Source: JBQTIU01 sp052387815
Lineage (GTDB): Bacteria; Pseudomonadota; Alphaproteobacteria; CACIAM-22H2
Direction of reading: 5' to 3'
Assembly: GCA_052387815.1 (NCBI GenBank)
Contig: JBQTIU010000079.1
Location: forward strand, 1-5,570
Length of the DNA: 5,570 nt
Under the pieces are notes generated by a model. That model did not search any database and was not told the origin of the DNA. It saw only the letters and a program-made list of their open reading frames with translations. The stretch's first letter is position 1. Every line of letters begins with the position of its first letter. Positions 1-5,472 of this stretch are shown here, piece after piece. A program made the position numbers and the translations under genes.

Positions 1-544
1 TGGCGAAACCGAGCGCGTTGGACAGGAACGAGAGCCCGCTGCCGCCCGCCCCGCCGCCGCTGGCCGGGCTCGACATCCCCAAATCGCGCGCCACGCCACC
101 CAGGCCGACCGATCCCAATAGCCCGCCGACGACAGGCCGGAACACCAGCAACGTCGCGATCTCGGACGCCAGTCGAATAAACACCCGCTTGATGGTCGCC
201 CCGAGATCCGAAAAGCTGCGCACACCGCCGGAAAAGATTTTCTCGAAGGCGTCGCTGAACGCCCCCTGGATGCCGCGGCTCGCATTCTTGAACGGCTGTT
301 GGAACGCCCGGCTGTGGAGCTCCTGGTTGCGCTCCAAATCCCTCTGGGCCTTCACGATCGCATCGCTCGCCGAGGCCGAGTGCGCCATCATCGCTTCCAG
401 GGCAGCGGCCGGATTGATGGCGGCGAGCTGGTGCGTCAACGCGCCAGCGGCATCACTCACCTCCTCGAGCGACCGCTTGACGACTCTGGCCCCGTGTTCG
501 GCGCCCGAGCCGTCGATCGCCATCGAGATGACAACGTCAGCCAT
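1..544 (-). CDS. Tail tape measure protein, N-terminal 181 residues (runs off left edge)
   Basis: This frame opens with ATG at 544-542 and has no stop before base 1, so it is a 3'-truncated gene. Tape measure proteins fill the lumen of the tail tube, set tail length and take part in DNA ejection. Residues 1-30 (MADVVISMAIDGSGAEHGAR and what follows) resemble the usual start of such proteins in proteobacterial phages. Residues 45-80 are Ala/Glu/Gln-rich and probably helical. Residues 86-146 contain FKNASRGIQGAFSDAF, then SGGVRSFSDL, IKRVFIRLASEIA and a Val/Leu/Gly hydrophobic stretch, a pattern typical of the region near the C-terminal end of lambda-type tape measures. Residues 160-171 are a Gly/Ser linker. 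The start overlaps the end of the chaperone frameshift product by 8 bases, and a purine-rich GGCGGA lies just upstream. Position directly after the G/GT genes is the canonical place for this gene. The family call is by pattern and synteny. Confidence 0.8.
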   Translation of the reverse strand, partial: MADVVISMAIDGSGAEHGARVVKRSLEEVSDAAGALTHQLAAINPAAALEAMMAHSASASDAIVKAQRDLERNQELHSRAFQQPFKNASRGIQGAFSDAFEKIFSGGVRSFSDLGATIKRVFIRLASEIATLLVFRPVVGGLLGSVGLGGVARDLGMSSPASGGGAGGSGLSFLSNALGFA

Positions 545-1288
545 GCGGGTTGTCCGCCTTCGTGGGGGGCTTGTTGACGTGCTTCAGGTATTCGTCGTCC
601 ATGGCCCGGATCAGCATGAGGTATTCTTCGCGCTCATCCGCGTCGTCGATCCCCTCGAAGCGAAGCCAGACCGCGAGCTCGCTGAACGGGATCGGCCCTG
701 CCCCACCGAGTGGGCCGAACGGCCGGCTGCCCGAGAGCGCGTTGAACGCGTCCCAGTACGCAAGGTCGCCGGCCCCGAGCGCGGGCGGTTCGAGGGTGGG
801 GATGGGCTGTCCCGATTCGGCCGCCGCGCGGGCGAGCCACAGGTCGCGCCCGCCCCAGGTCAGCTCGTACCGGAGGCGGTCGCGGAGTTTTTTTCCGAAT
901 CCTCGAGCGACTGGCGGCGAAACAGCGCGATCCGGCTGGCCTGCTCCTGCACGTCGCGGAATAGGTCGGGGAGATCGCTCAGCAGCTGGACGGCGTTCTC
1001 GCGGCTGAAGGGGAGCGGATGGCCGTCCGCGTCGGTCATCCCTGACCACCCCCGCACCACCGCCTCGGCGTAGGCCTCGGCCATGAGGCGGGTCGCGAGC
1101 TTGTCGTCGAGGGTCCCGAGCTCGATCTGGCGGCGATGGGGCTTCAACTTGGCGTCGAGCGCCTTGCCGAACTTCCTGTTGGCCCCGCCCGCTCGGGCGA
1201 TCGTGATCTTGAAGTCGCCGTAGTCGAGCACGATTCCCTCGGTTTCCAAGACGGGATCAGTCGTGAATTGCTGGTAGGGGCCGGGCAT
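537..1288 (-). CDS. Tail assembly chaperone, -1 frameshift fusion product (gpGT-like)
   Basis: The predicted product reads frame 0 from 1288 to the AAC codon ending at 887. It then slips -1 on A AAA AAC (887-893) and continues from the CTC codon at 887-885 to the TGA at 539-537. That gives about 134 + 116 = 250 residues. The -1 part begins LRDRLRYELTWGGRDLW, includes AYWDAFNALSG and PFSELAVWLRFEGI, and ends in an acidic then basic tail (DDADEREEYLMLIRAMDDEY, then a short Lys/Pro-rich end). It looks like a real soluble protein, whereas the same frame upstream of the slip site is an Arg/Pro-rich antisense-type shadow. In lambda the equivalent gpGT binds the tape measure and the tail tube protein during tail assembly, and the ratio of G to GT is set by the frameshift. 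The order tube, G, GT, tape measure is the canonical one. The frameshift is inferred from sequence and was not observed. Confidence 0.8.
860..1288 (-). CDS. Tail assembly chaperone (gpG-like), unshifted product
   Basis: The 142-residue product starts MPGPYQQFTTDPVLETEGIV and stops at TGA 862-860. The short, charged N-terminal part (DYGDFKITIARAGGANRKF, then KLKPHRRQIELGTLDDKLAT) is followed by a helical segment with AEAYAEAVVRGW and LSDLPDLFRDVQEQASRIAL. This is typical of the small chaperone encoded between tail tube and tape measure genes in siphoviruses. Such proteins coat and solubilise the tape measure before tube polymerisation. I chose ATG 1288-1286 because GGAG at 1299-1296 sits 7 bases upstream of it. 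The in-frame ATG at 1294 leaves only one base, and the GTG at 1399 would add 37 residues of less typical composition. The last nine residues after the slippery site differ from the frameshifted product. No homology search was possible; the role rests on position, size and the adjacent frameshift. Confidence 0.82.
   Translation of the reverse strand: MPGPYQQFTTDPVLETEGIVLDYGDFKITIARAGGANRKFGKALDAKLKPHRRQIELGTLDDKLATRLMAEAYAEAVVRGWSGMTDADGHPLPFSRENAVQLLSDLPDLFRDVQEQASRIALFRRQSLEDSEKNSATASGTS
887..893 (-). promoter_or_regulatory. Programmed -1 ribosomal frameshift slippery site, A AAA AAC
   Basis: On the minus strand the message reads TCG GAA AAA AAC TCC in the chaperone frame, which places a canonical X XXY YYZ heptamer (A AAA AAC) in the right phase. 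A -1 slip moves decoding to AAA AAA CTC and opens a 116-codon frame. The seven-A run (888-894) stands out in a very GC-rich gene. A Shine-Dalgarno-like GAGG (904-901) ends 7 bases upstream of the heptamer and could stimulate slipping, as described for dnaX. Downstream, a 7-bp GC stem (853-847 with 834-828, 12-base loop) can form, but it begins about 33 bases after the heptamer, further than usual. Its role is doubtful. Confidence 0.78.
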
Positions 1289-1435
1289 GGGCATTCTCCG
1301 TGTCTGATATGCAACGATCCATATTCCCGTATGCGAACGAAAATTTATCGCGCAGAACGCGGAGAAGATCGAAACCACCTTCGTCTTCGCGCTTCCCACG
1401 TCCCGCGTCTCGCGACCTTGCGGTTCCTCCCTCGC
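1289..1435 (-). other. Intergenic gap between tail tube and chaperone genes
   Basis: This 147-base gap is the only sizeable one here without the GC-rich repeat. It holds a locally AT-rich stretch (about 1320-1355, GATAAATTTTCG on the minus strand) and the chaperone ribosome-binding site near the left end. I see no convincing -35/-10 pair and no stem followed by a T-run. A weak interrupted stem (CCGC/GCGG enclosing GTC/GAC) can be drawn at 1404-1423. The minus frame stays open back to a GTG at 1399, so a longer chaperone N-terminus is possible but less likely. Confidence 0.4.
1296..1299 (-). promoter_or_regulatory. Shine-Dalgarno sequence that decides the chaperone start
   Basis: GGAG on the minus strand lies 7 bases before ATG 1288-1286 and only 1 base before the alternative ATG at 1294-1292. 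The spacing favours the downstream ATG. Confidence 0.6.
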
Positions 1436-2905
1436 TTATGCATATTCCTCCATACGGTCGATCTGGAACTGCGCGCCGGTGGTCGCCGTGTCCTTGATCG
1501 CCCGGAAATCGAGGGCGGCCACGACGTCCGAGTTGGAGCTGCGAACCACGACCTGGCCGCTCTCGAACTTGACGCGCGGCAGAGTGAAGATGAGCACCTT
1601 GCTCGACTTCTCGAGGCGCGCGTTGAGGCTGGTCTCGGTCGCGTTCAAGAACTTTGTGTAGAGGGACGAGGATCCGAAGTAGGCCTCGAGACTGCCGGTC
1701 ACCTCGGAGCGACCGATGCCGACATCGACCAGGCCCAGCGTGCCGACCGCCTGGATCTCCCGCAGGTTGTTGGCGAGCGCGATCGACAGCGAGCGGATGA
1801 AGTTCGGGCTGCCGGCGTCGCTGCCACCCTCGCCGATCCGGCCAACATTGGCGACCGCGTTCATCGCGCCGTCCGTGGACACGGCTTCGGGCGCCGCATC
1901 GAGCGCCGCGGTGCCGACCGAGCCGACCTTGCCGAGGAAGCCGAACGACCCGGTGGCGATCTCCCCGGCACCGAGCGTGACGCTCATTCCGTTCGCCATC
2001 ATGCCGACGTACTTGATGTATTCGGGCGTCGCCTGGGCGAGGAAGCCCTTTTCGATGGTGGCGTATTTCTCCACCGCCGCGGTGCGGATGTGATCGCCCG
2101 CCCACACGCGGATGGTCTTCCCGGCGCCCGAATCGGTGGTCCAGCCCGAAGGCCGGTTGTCGAGGCTGAGCCCGCCCGCGGCAATCGCGGTAATACGGCA
2201 GAAGGTGTTGAGCGCCGCGGTGGCGAACTGGGTTGGCGACGTGCCGCCACCGATCTTGATCCACTGGCCGACCGCGAGCCCCAGCGTCGTGAAGTCGAGG
2301 GCGGTCGACCCCAAACCCGTCGCCGTGGCCGTGATGTCGCCCGATGCACCCTCGAAGCCCACGACCTTCATGCGCGCGCCGGCCGGCGGCACGGCCTCGG
2401 CGACGAGGCCAAGGGAGGTGCCCACCACCGTGGTGGCGGTCGAGCTGGCGACCCTGAAAAGCTGGTTGTTGGCGGCGTTGGCGAAACCCGAGGCGCGGAC
2501 CAGGTGGGCGACCTTGTAGGCGGTGCCGCCGGCATCGACCACGTAGGTGTTGGCCGTCGTCCCGGCGTCGGCGATCGAGGAATCGGCGGTGGCGTTGTAC
2601 TTCTCGGGCATGTTCGTCCAGTTCGCCATCATCGCCATGGCTACGAAGTCGTCGAGCGCGGTGCGGGCCGTGGGGAACGACCATTCGATGTTGATCTCGC
2701 CGCGGACCCGGGCGCCGGTCTGCACGAGGTCCGACACCATCCGGTCGTCGCGGATCTCGTTGGAGACGGCGTTGTCGATGCCGTAGTTGAGGCTCTCGCC
2801 GGTGATCCGGACCTTGCGCAGGCGGGTCGTCCCGGCGATCGCCGGGGTCGTGCCCCAGCTCGACTCCATCACGTAGCCGAGCTGGACGCGGTTGCTGTCG
2901 GTCAT
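1436..2905 (-). CDS. Major tail tube protein (489 aa, enlarged)
   Basis: This protein polymerises as rings around the tape measure to form the tail tube. The N-terminal part has the pattern seen in siphovirus tube proteins: MESSWGTTPA (13-22), LRKVRITGESLNYGID (29-44), a negatively charged SNEIRDDRMVSDL (48-60), then GARVRGEINIEWSF (64-77). Residues 279-327 (KYATIEKGFL through MMANGMSVTLGAGEIATGSF to GFLGK) and the C-terminal β-rich part (EVTGSLEAYFGSSSLYTKFL, 401-420; KVLIFTLPRVKF, 436-447) also fit the family. Between residues about 120 and 275 is a Gly/Ala/Thr-rich insertion with two related segments (about 129-185 and 205-270). At 489 residues it is much longer than lambda gpV (246). ATG 2905-2903 is preceded by GGAG with 7-base spacing. 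It is flanked upstream by a repeat-filled gap and followed by a 147-base gap before the chaperone gene. Confidence 0.88.
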   Translation of the reverse strand: MTDSNRVQLGYVMESSWGTTPAIAGTTRLRKVRITGESLNYGIDNAVSNEIRDDRMVSDLVQTGARVRGEINIEWSFPTARTALDDFVAMAMMANWTNMPEKYNATADSSIADAGTTANTYVVDAGGTAYKVAHLVRASGFANAANNQLFRVASSTATTVVGTSLGLVAEAVPPAGARMKVVGFEGASGDITATATGLGSTALDFTTLGLAVGQWIKIGGGTSPTQFATAALNTFCRITAIAAGGLSLDNRPSGWTTDSGAGKTIRVWAGDHIRTAAVEKYATIEKGFLAQATPEYIKYVGMMANGMSVTLGAGEIATGSFGFLGKVGSVGTAALDAAPEAVSTDGAMNAVANVGRIGEGGSDAGSPNFIRSLSIALANNLREIQAVGTLGLVDVGIGRSEVTGSLEAYFGSSSLYTKFLNATETSLNARLEKSSKVLIFTLPRVKFESGQVVVRSSNSDVVAALDFRAIKDTATTGAQFQIDRMEEYA

Positions 2906-2930
2906 GGTGCAACTCCGTTCTTTGGCATTA

Positions 2931-3047
2931 CGTAGGCGCGGTGCCGCGAGGCGGTGCCTCGCGCCCCGCGGGTTTCAAACCGGCCAGGCGGCGCGGGTCG
3001 CAAGACCGGCGCGGCGCGAGGCACCGCCTCGCGGCCTCGCCCCTACG
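2931..3047. repeat. Large GC-rich composite inverted repeat (REP/MITE-like element)
   Basis: Arms 2946-2965 and 3013-3032 are perfect 20-base inverted repeats of the motif GCGAGGCGGTGCCTCGCGCC. They extend outward to 2931 and 3047 as 35-base arms with only three mismatched pairs. The 47-base centre contains two further small hairpins. One is GGTTT/AAACC at 2971-2981. The other is a GCGC-G-GGTC stem closed by a GCAA loop and returning GACC-G-GCGC (2991-3012). The arm is itself partly palindromic (GCGAGGC/GCCTCGC). Related copies lie at 5002-5036 and, inverted, at 5473-5514. The element fills most of the 193-base gap between the tail terminator and tail tube genes. No transposase is present, so it would be non-autonomous. 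Confidence 0.85.
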
Positions 3048-3074
3048 CGAAGGTTTCAAGACATCGGGGCCGGA

Positions 3075-3090
3075 GGCGAGGCGTTGCCTC
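3075..3090. repeat. Short related repeat, 16 bases shared with 3719-3734
   Basis: GGCGAGGCGTTGCCTC is present here, just outside the large inverted repeat and 8 bases from the end of the tail terminator gene. The same 16 bases form the core of the palindrome at 3717-3739. It contains the GAGGC/GCCTC palindrome of the repeat family, with GTT in the loop. Confidence 0.65.
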
Positions 3091-3098
3091 TGCCCTGG

Positions 3099-3521
3099 TC
3101 AGAGCGCCGCGTCGTAGTCGAACGGGACCTGTACCGTGACGCGGAACCAGTCGCCGTCCGCCTCGGTGTTGGGCTGGACGCGCGGCGCCCGGCACAGCAC
3201 GCCCGAGAAGTTCTGCCCGCGGAAGATCGCGCTAGCGTGGTCGGCGTAGGTGAATCCGCTCGCCGAGCCCTCGCCGATCGGGGTGAAGGCGTGGATCTGG
3301 ATCACTCCGGCATGCCGGTACAAGTTCCCGGACGGCGCCCCGGTGCTGGCCTGGAAGGCGCCGGCGAAGAGGACCTCGAAATAGACCCAGGGCGCCCCGT
3401 CCGGGGGCTGATAAGGAATGTTCTGCCAGGCGATCGGCGTGCGCGGGCTGCCGGGCGCACTCACCCATTCGTTCTCGAACTTGGCGCGAATAGCGGCAGC
3501 GGCCGTCGCGAAGGCGGTCAT
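3099..3521 (-). CDS. Tail terminator/tail completion-like protein (DUF4128-type)
   Basis: The 140-residue protein starts MTAFATAAAAIRAKFENEW. A helical N-terminus is followed by PIAWQNIPYQPPDGAPWVYF (residues 29-48), then β-strand-like segments including YRHAGVIQIHAFTPIGEGSA (68-87). It ends GDWFRVTVQVPFDYDAAL. The helix, IAWxNxPYxPPDGxPWVxF motif, RHxGxIQIxxFTPxGxG motif and C-terminal V(Q)VPF strand are typical of small phage proteins thought to cap the tail tube end and join it to the head, comparable to lambda gpU. It lies immediately before the tail tube gene, which is the usual position. Its start ATG overlaps the stop of the gp10-like gene as ATGA (3521-3518). TGA is at 3101-3099. The assignment is by motif memory and synteny; no structure or search was available. 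Confidence 0.8.
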   Translation of the reverse strand: MTAFATAAAAIRAKFENEWVSAPGSPRTPIAWQNIPYQPPDGAPWVYFEVLFAGAFQASTGAPSGNLYRHAGVIQIHAFTPIGEGSASGFTYADHASAIFRGQNFSGVLCRAPRVQPNTEADGDWFRVTVQVPFDYDAAL

Positions 3522-3997
3522 GGGCCGCCGAGCTCGGCCCTATGGGTCGCGAAATACGACGCCAGCGCGTGCGCCGTCAGCTCGTAGACGCCGTCGGGGG
3601 CCTTGATCTTCGAATGCCCGAACTCGATGCGCCTTGCGTAGGGCAACGGGTTGGCGATCACCACCTCGGCGAAGGGTTCGAGGGCCGCGAGGATGCCGGC
3701 GGCGTAGCCAGCCGGCGGGGCGAGGCGTTGCCTCGCCCCGATCGTTTCCTCGTCCGGGTCGGCGGGGGCGTGTTCGACGGAGGCATCGGCCCCGCCGAGG
3801 GCGATGGTATGAGAGGCGCGGTAGCGTCCGGACAGCACCGGAGAGCCATAGGCGCGAGCGACGGTTCGGCTGTCGGTCGTGAGCATCGCGTAGGCGCGCA
3901 GCGCCACCGCCTTGTGGGCGGCAAGGAAGCCGCCGATGACCTTGCGCTGGTAGGCCGCGTCGATGTCGCGCGCCAATCGGTCGGCGTCCGGGCTCAT
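3518..3997 (-). CDS. HK97 gp10-like head-tail/minor tail protein
   Basis: The product is 159 residues. It starts MSPDADRLARDIDAAYQRKV, has a helix up to about residue 45, then SGRYRASHTIALGG (56-69). A variable acidic Pro-rich segment (78-95) follows, then GILAALEPFAEVVIANPLPY (101-120), ARRIEFGHSK (121-130), APDGVYELTAHAL (133-145) and a C-terminal helix. The sequence of a helix, a G-x-Y-R-x-S strand, IxNxxPYAxxIEFGxSKxxAPxG and a final helix is the signature of HK97 gp10-type proteins, which act at the head-tail joint or as minor tail components. The start at 3997 is set by the ATGA overlap (3997-3994) with the upstream gene. An in-frame extension to 4447 is a shadow of neighbouring genes. 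Residues 87-94 (GARQRLAP) are encoded by a palindromic repeat (3717-3739), apparently an insertion in the variable segment. Confidence 0.82.
   Translation of the reverse strand: MSPDADRLARDIDAAYQRKVIGGFLAAHKAVALRAYAMLTTDSRTVARAYGSPVLSGRYRASHTIALGGADASVEHAPADPDEETIGARQRLAPPAGYAAGILAALEPFAEVVIANPLPYARRIEFGHSKIKAPDGVYELTAHALASYFATHRAELGGP
3717..3739. repeat. 23-bp perfect palindrome inside the gp10-like gene
   Basis: Arms GGGGCGAGGC (3717-3726) and GCCTCGCCCC (3730-3739) are exact inverted complements around a GTT spacer. The core 16 bases recur at 3075-3090, and the GCGAGGC/GCCTCGC arms match the large intergenic element. On the minus strand it is read in frame as GARQRLAP. Confidence 0.75.
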
Positions 3998-4335
3998 CCG
4001 CGCACCTGCATGATGTGGACCATCGCCGTCTCGCCGCTCGCCAGCGTGTTCACGGAAACGACGGTCATGAAGTTGCCGCCGACGGCGACCCGGTCGCCGG
4101 CCCGCGGGGTGATCGCAAGACCGCTCGCCGCCACCCACACCTCGCGGTCGCCCTGTTGCACCAGCCCGGAGACTTGACGCGGACCGTAGCCGCGCACCCG
4201 GGCCTTGAGCGTGGTATCCGTATTGACCGTGGTCACGGAGCCGCCCCCGGCGGCAGGCGTGGTCGCAATGCGCCGCAGCGTGACGGTCTGGCCCGTCCGC
4301 TCGATGAGATCGGCGAGCCTGGCGGGAATGGTCAT
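3994..4335 (-). CDS. Head-closure/stopper-like head-tail joining protein
   Basis: The 113-residue protein starts MTIPARLADLIERTGQTVTL. It continues with TTVNTDTTLKARVRGYGPRQ (36-55 region), QQGDREVWVAASGL, ITPRAGDRVAVGG and VVSVNTLASGETAMVHIMQV. The N-terminal amphipathic helix, RTGQTVTLRR strand, VRGY motif, QGDREV motif and GD-x-V-x-V-x-G turn make a small β-barrel-like profile. This is the usual profile of siphovirus head-tail adaptor/stopper proteins such as the SPP1 gp16 or phage head-tail joining families. In the virion such proteins close the connector after DNA packaging and receive the tail. The start at 4335 is chosen because ATG overlaps the upstream TGA as ATGA (4335-4332). A GTG at 4350 would add five residues. 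Family assignment is by general pattern plus position between connector and gp10-like genes. Confidence 0.72.
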   Translation of the reverse strand: MTIPARLADLIERTGQTVTLRRIATTPAAGGGSVTTVNTDTTLKARVRGYGPRQVSGLVQQGDREVWVAASGLAITPRAGDRVAVGGNFMTVVSVNTLASGETAMVHIMQVRG

Positions 4336-4985
4336 GCGAGCCGCCGCCACGGCGCCAGCAGCGCCTTGACGCCCGCCGGGACATCGCCGCTGCCGAGGCC
4401 GTCATAGGCGGCCGAATAGATGCCGTCGGCGCTTTCGCTGGTGACATTCGGGTCCCGCGTGCGCGCCAGATACCGCGCCTTGACGGTTTCGACGCAGGCC
4501 CGTTCGATGTCGTGGGGCAGATCGCGCGTCCCCGACATGCTGGGCAGCATGTAACCGCCCGTGTATTCGACCTCGTAGCGGGCGGTCTCGCTGCCGGGAA
4601 GCGGCCGGCCGAGGGCGCCGTAGCCTTGCCCCGCGCTGTGCGCCCAGCCGCCGACCTTGGAGCGGATCTGTCCCGTCAGCCTGTCGTGAAGCGCGTAGTC
4701 GCTCGCCCCGACCGTCACGAGGTCGTCGCCTTCCTTGATCGCGTGCACGGTCGCAATCGGCAGCCGCGAGACCATCAGGAACAGCCCCCCGAACCCGGGC
4801 ACGGTCTCCTTGACCCGCTCCTGGGCGAATTCCCGGTTGCAGAAACTCACGATCGCCGCGCTCGCCTGCTGAATCACCGTGGCGAGAAACGAGTCGTGGG
4901 TGGTGACCGAGATGTTGAGCTCGGCCTTGACCGTGGCGAGGACGGTGAGATCCCTGGACGATGCCGCGGTGAGAACGGTGATCAT
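4332..4985 (-). CDS. Head-tail connector protein (gp6 / phiE125 gp8-like)
   Basis: The 217-residue protein starts MITVLTAASSRDLTVLATVK. Residues 18-55 form the α-helical start typical of the family (KAELNISVTTHDSFLATVIQ, then QASAAIVSFCNREFAQERVK). These are followed by LMVSRLPIATVHAIKEGDDL (69-88) and DYALHDRLTGQIRS, then the strand VEYTGGYMLP (138-147). The C-terminal helix is LPHDIERACVETVKARYLAR with RDPNVTSES and DGIYSAAY. The order of helical bundle, PIxxVxxI strand, VEYTGGY strand and LPxxIERA helix is diagnostic of gp6-type connectors, which form a ring under the portal and link capsid to tail. ATG 4985-4983 is preceded by purine-rich GGGGGACAGGG. The gene lies in the expected place between head and tail genes, with a repeat copy in the 68-base gap before it. 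Confidence 0.87.
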   Translation of the reverse strand: MITVLTAASSRDLTVLATVKAELNISVTTHDSFLATVIQQASAAIVSFCNREFAQERVKETVPGFGGLFLMVSRLPIATVHAIKEGDDLVTVGASDYALHDRLTGQIRSKVGGWAHSAGQGYGALGRPLPGSETARYEVEYTGGYMLPSMSGTRDLPHDIERACVETVKARYLARTRDPNVTSESADGIYSAAYDGLGSGDVPAGVKALLAPWRRLA

Positions 4986-5001
4986 GGCGCCCTGTCCCCC
5001 G

Positions 5002-5036
5002 CGTAGGCGCGAGGCCGCGAGGCGGTGCCCCGCGCC
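5002..5036. repeat. Second copy of the GC-rich repeat arm
   Basis: This 35-base stretch matches 2931-2965 at 32 of 35 positions in the same orientation, starting CGTAGGCGCG and ending CGCGCC. Homology stops where the central region of the larger element begins. The ends GGCGCG (5006-5011) and CGCGCC (5031-5036) can pair, so the copy can form its own hairpin. It fills half of the short gap between the 126-residue protein gene and the connector gene. It could act as a weak attenuator or mRNA-stabilising stem there, but no T-run follows it. Confidence 0.75.
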
Positions 5037-5053
5037 GACGAAATGCCAGCGGT

Positions 5054-5434
5054 TTACGCCAGCGGCGCGGCCGCGGGCTTGCCGCGGACGATGGCGGCGA
5101 TATACATGCCGCCCGTGGTCGTACCCGCGGCCGTGACGACGGCGCGGATGTAGCGCTTGGCGCCGATGTAGCCGACGCGCTGGACGGCGTTGGCCGCGAT
5201 CGTCGCCAGCGTCCCCAGCTGGTCGGCGGCCGCCACGTCGGTATAGGTGGAATCGTCATCCGATTCCTGCACCTTCGGGGTGTGCGTGCCGTCGGTGATG
5301 GTGCCGGAAACGAACGTCACGACGGCGCCTTCATAGCCGCGCAGGTCGGCGCTGGCGCCGTTCGAAGAGGCGGTGCGGTTGCCCGCCGGAGCGAGCGACG
5401 ACACCACGTCGATGTTGTTCTTGAGGTCGCGCAT
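5054..5434 (-). CDS. Small phage head-module protein of unknown function
   Basis: The 126-residue protein starts MRDLKNNIDVVSSLAPAGNR. Its middle has the pattern RGYEGAVVTFVSGTITDGTH, then PKVQESDDDSTYTDVAAADQ and VQRVGYIGAKRYIRAVVTAA, ending with an Ala/Pro-rich tail. Alternating hydrophobic residues predict a compact β-sandwich, and there is no signal peptide or membrane segment. Small proteins with the same MxDLxNNIxxxxxLxPA start, VQESDD strand and VGYxGxKRYVR strand are common in tailed phages of proteobacteria, encoded between the major capsid and connector genes. They are normally annotated as hypothetical. A capsid-associated or decoration role is possible but unproven. GAAGGA lies about 8 bases upstream of ATG 5434-5432, and the stop is TAA 5056-5054. 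The major capsid gene would be expected beyond the right edge. Confidence 0.75.
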   Translation of the reverse strand: MRDLKNNIDVVSSLAPAGNRTASSNGASADLRGYEGAVVTFVSGTITDGTHTPKVQESDDDSTYTDVAAADQLGTLATIAANAVQRVGYIGAKRYIRAVVTAAGTTTGGMYIAAIVRGKPAAAPLA

Positions 5435-5472
5435 GGGTGTGTCCTTCGGGAATGGGGTTGCATGTCGGGGCG

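Noticed and set aside
537..1049. The -1 frame as an independent gene starting at 1049
   Set aside because: The first 54 residues are Arg/Pro-rich shadow of the chaperone gene, no ribosome-binding site stands out, and the protein-like sequence begins only at the slippery heptamer.
18..1073. Long open frame on the plus strand (351 codons)
   Set aside because: It lies antisense to the tape measure and chaperone genes, has an Arg/Ser/Ala-rich composition without recognisable motifs, and is the type of open frame that high GC produces opposite real genes.
1289..1399. Longer chaperone starting at GTG 1399 or ATG 1294
   Set aside because: The GTG extension has untypical content and lacks a strong Shine-Dalgarno site. 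The ATG at 1294 is only one base from GGAG, whereas ATG 1288 has 7-base spacing.
1404..1423. Possible terminator after the tail tube gene
   Set aside because: The stem is short and interrupted, no T-run follows, and the next gene must be expressed with the tail tube gene.
1136..2935. 599-codon plus-strand open frame opposite the tail tube gene
   Set aside because: It is longer than the tail tube gene, but its product is a low-complexity mix of Gly, Arg, Asp, Glu, His and Val typical of a mirror frame. It crosses the chaperone gene and the intergenic gap, while the minus frame has clear phage motifs and a ribosome-binding site.
2931..3047. CRISPR array or attachment site at the repeat region
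   Set aside because: The repeats are inverted, with no regular spacers and no cas genes. There is no integrase or tRNA nearby that would suggest an attachment site.
2892..4177. Plus-strand open frames over the terminator and gp10-like genes, and a 309-codon minus extension reaching 4447
   Set aside because: These are shadow frames with Arg/Gly/Ala-rich products. The minus extension would run through the stopper gene and part of the connector gene. The ATGA overlaps and conserved motifs support the shorter genes.
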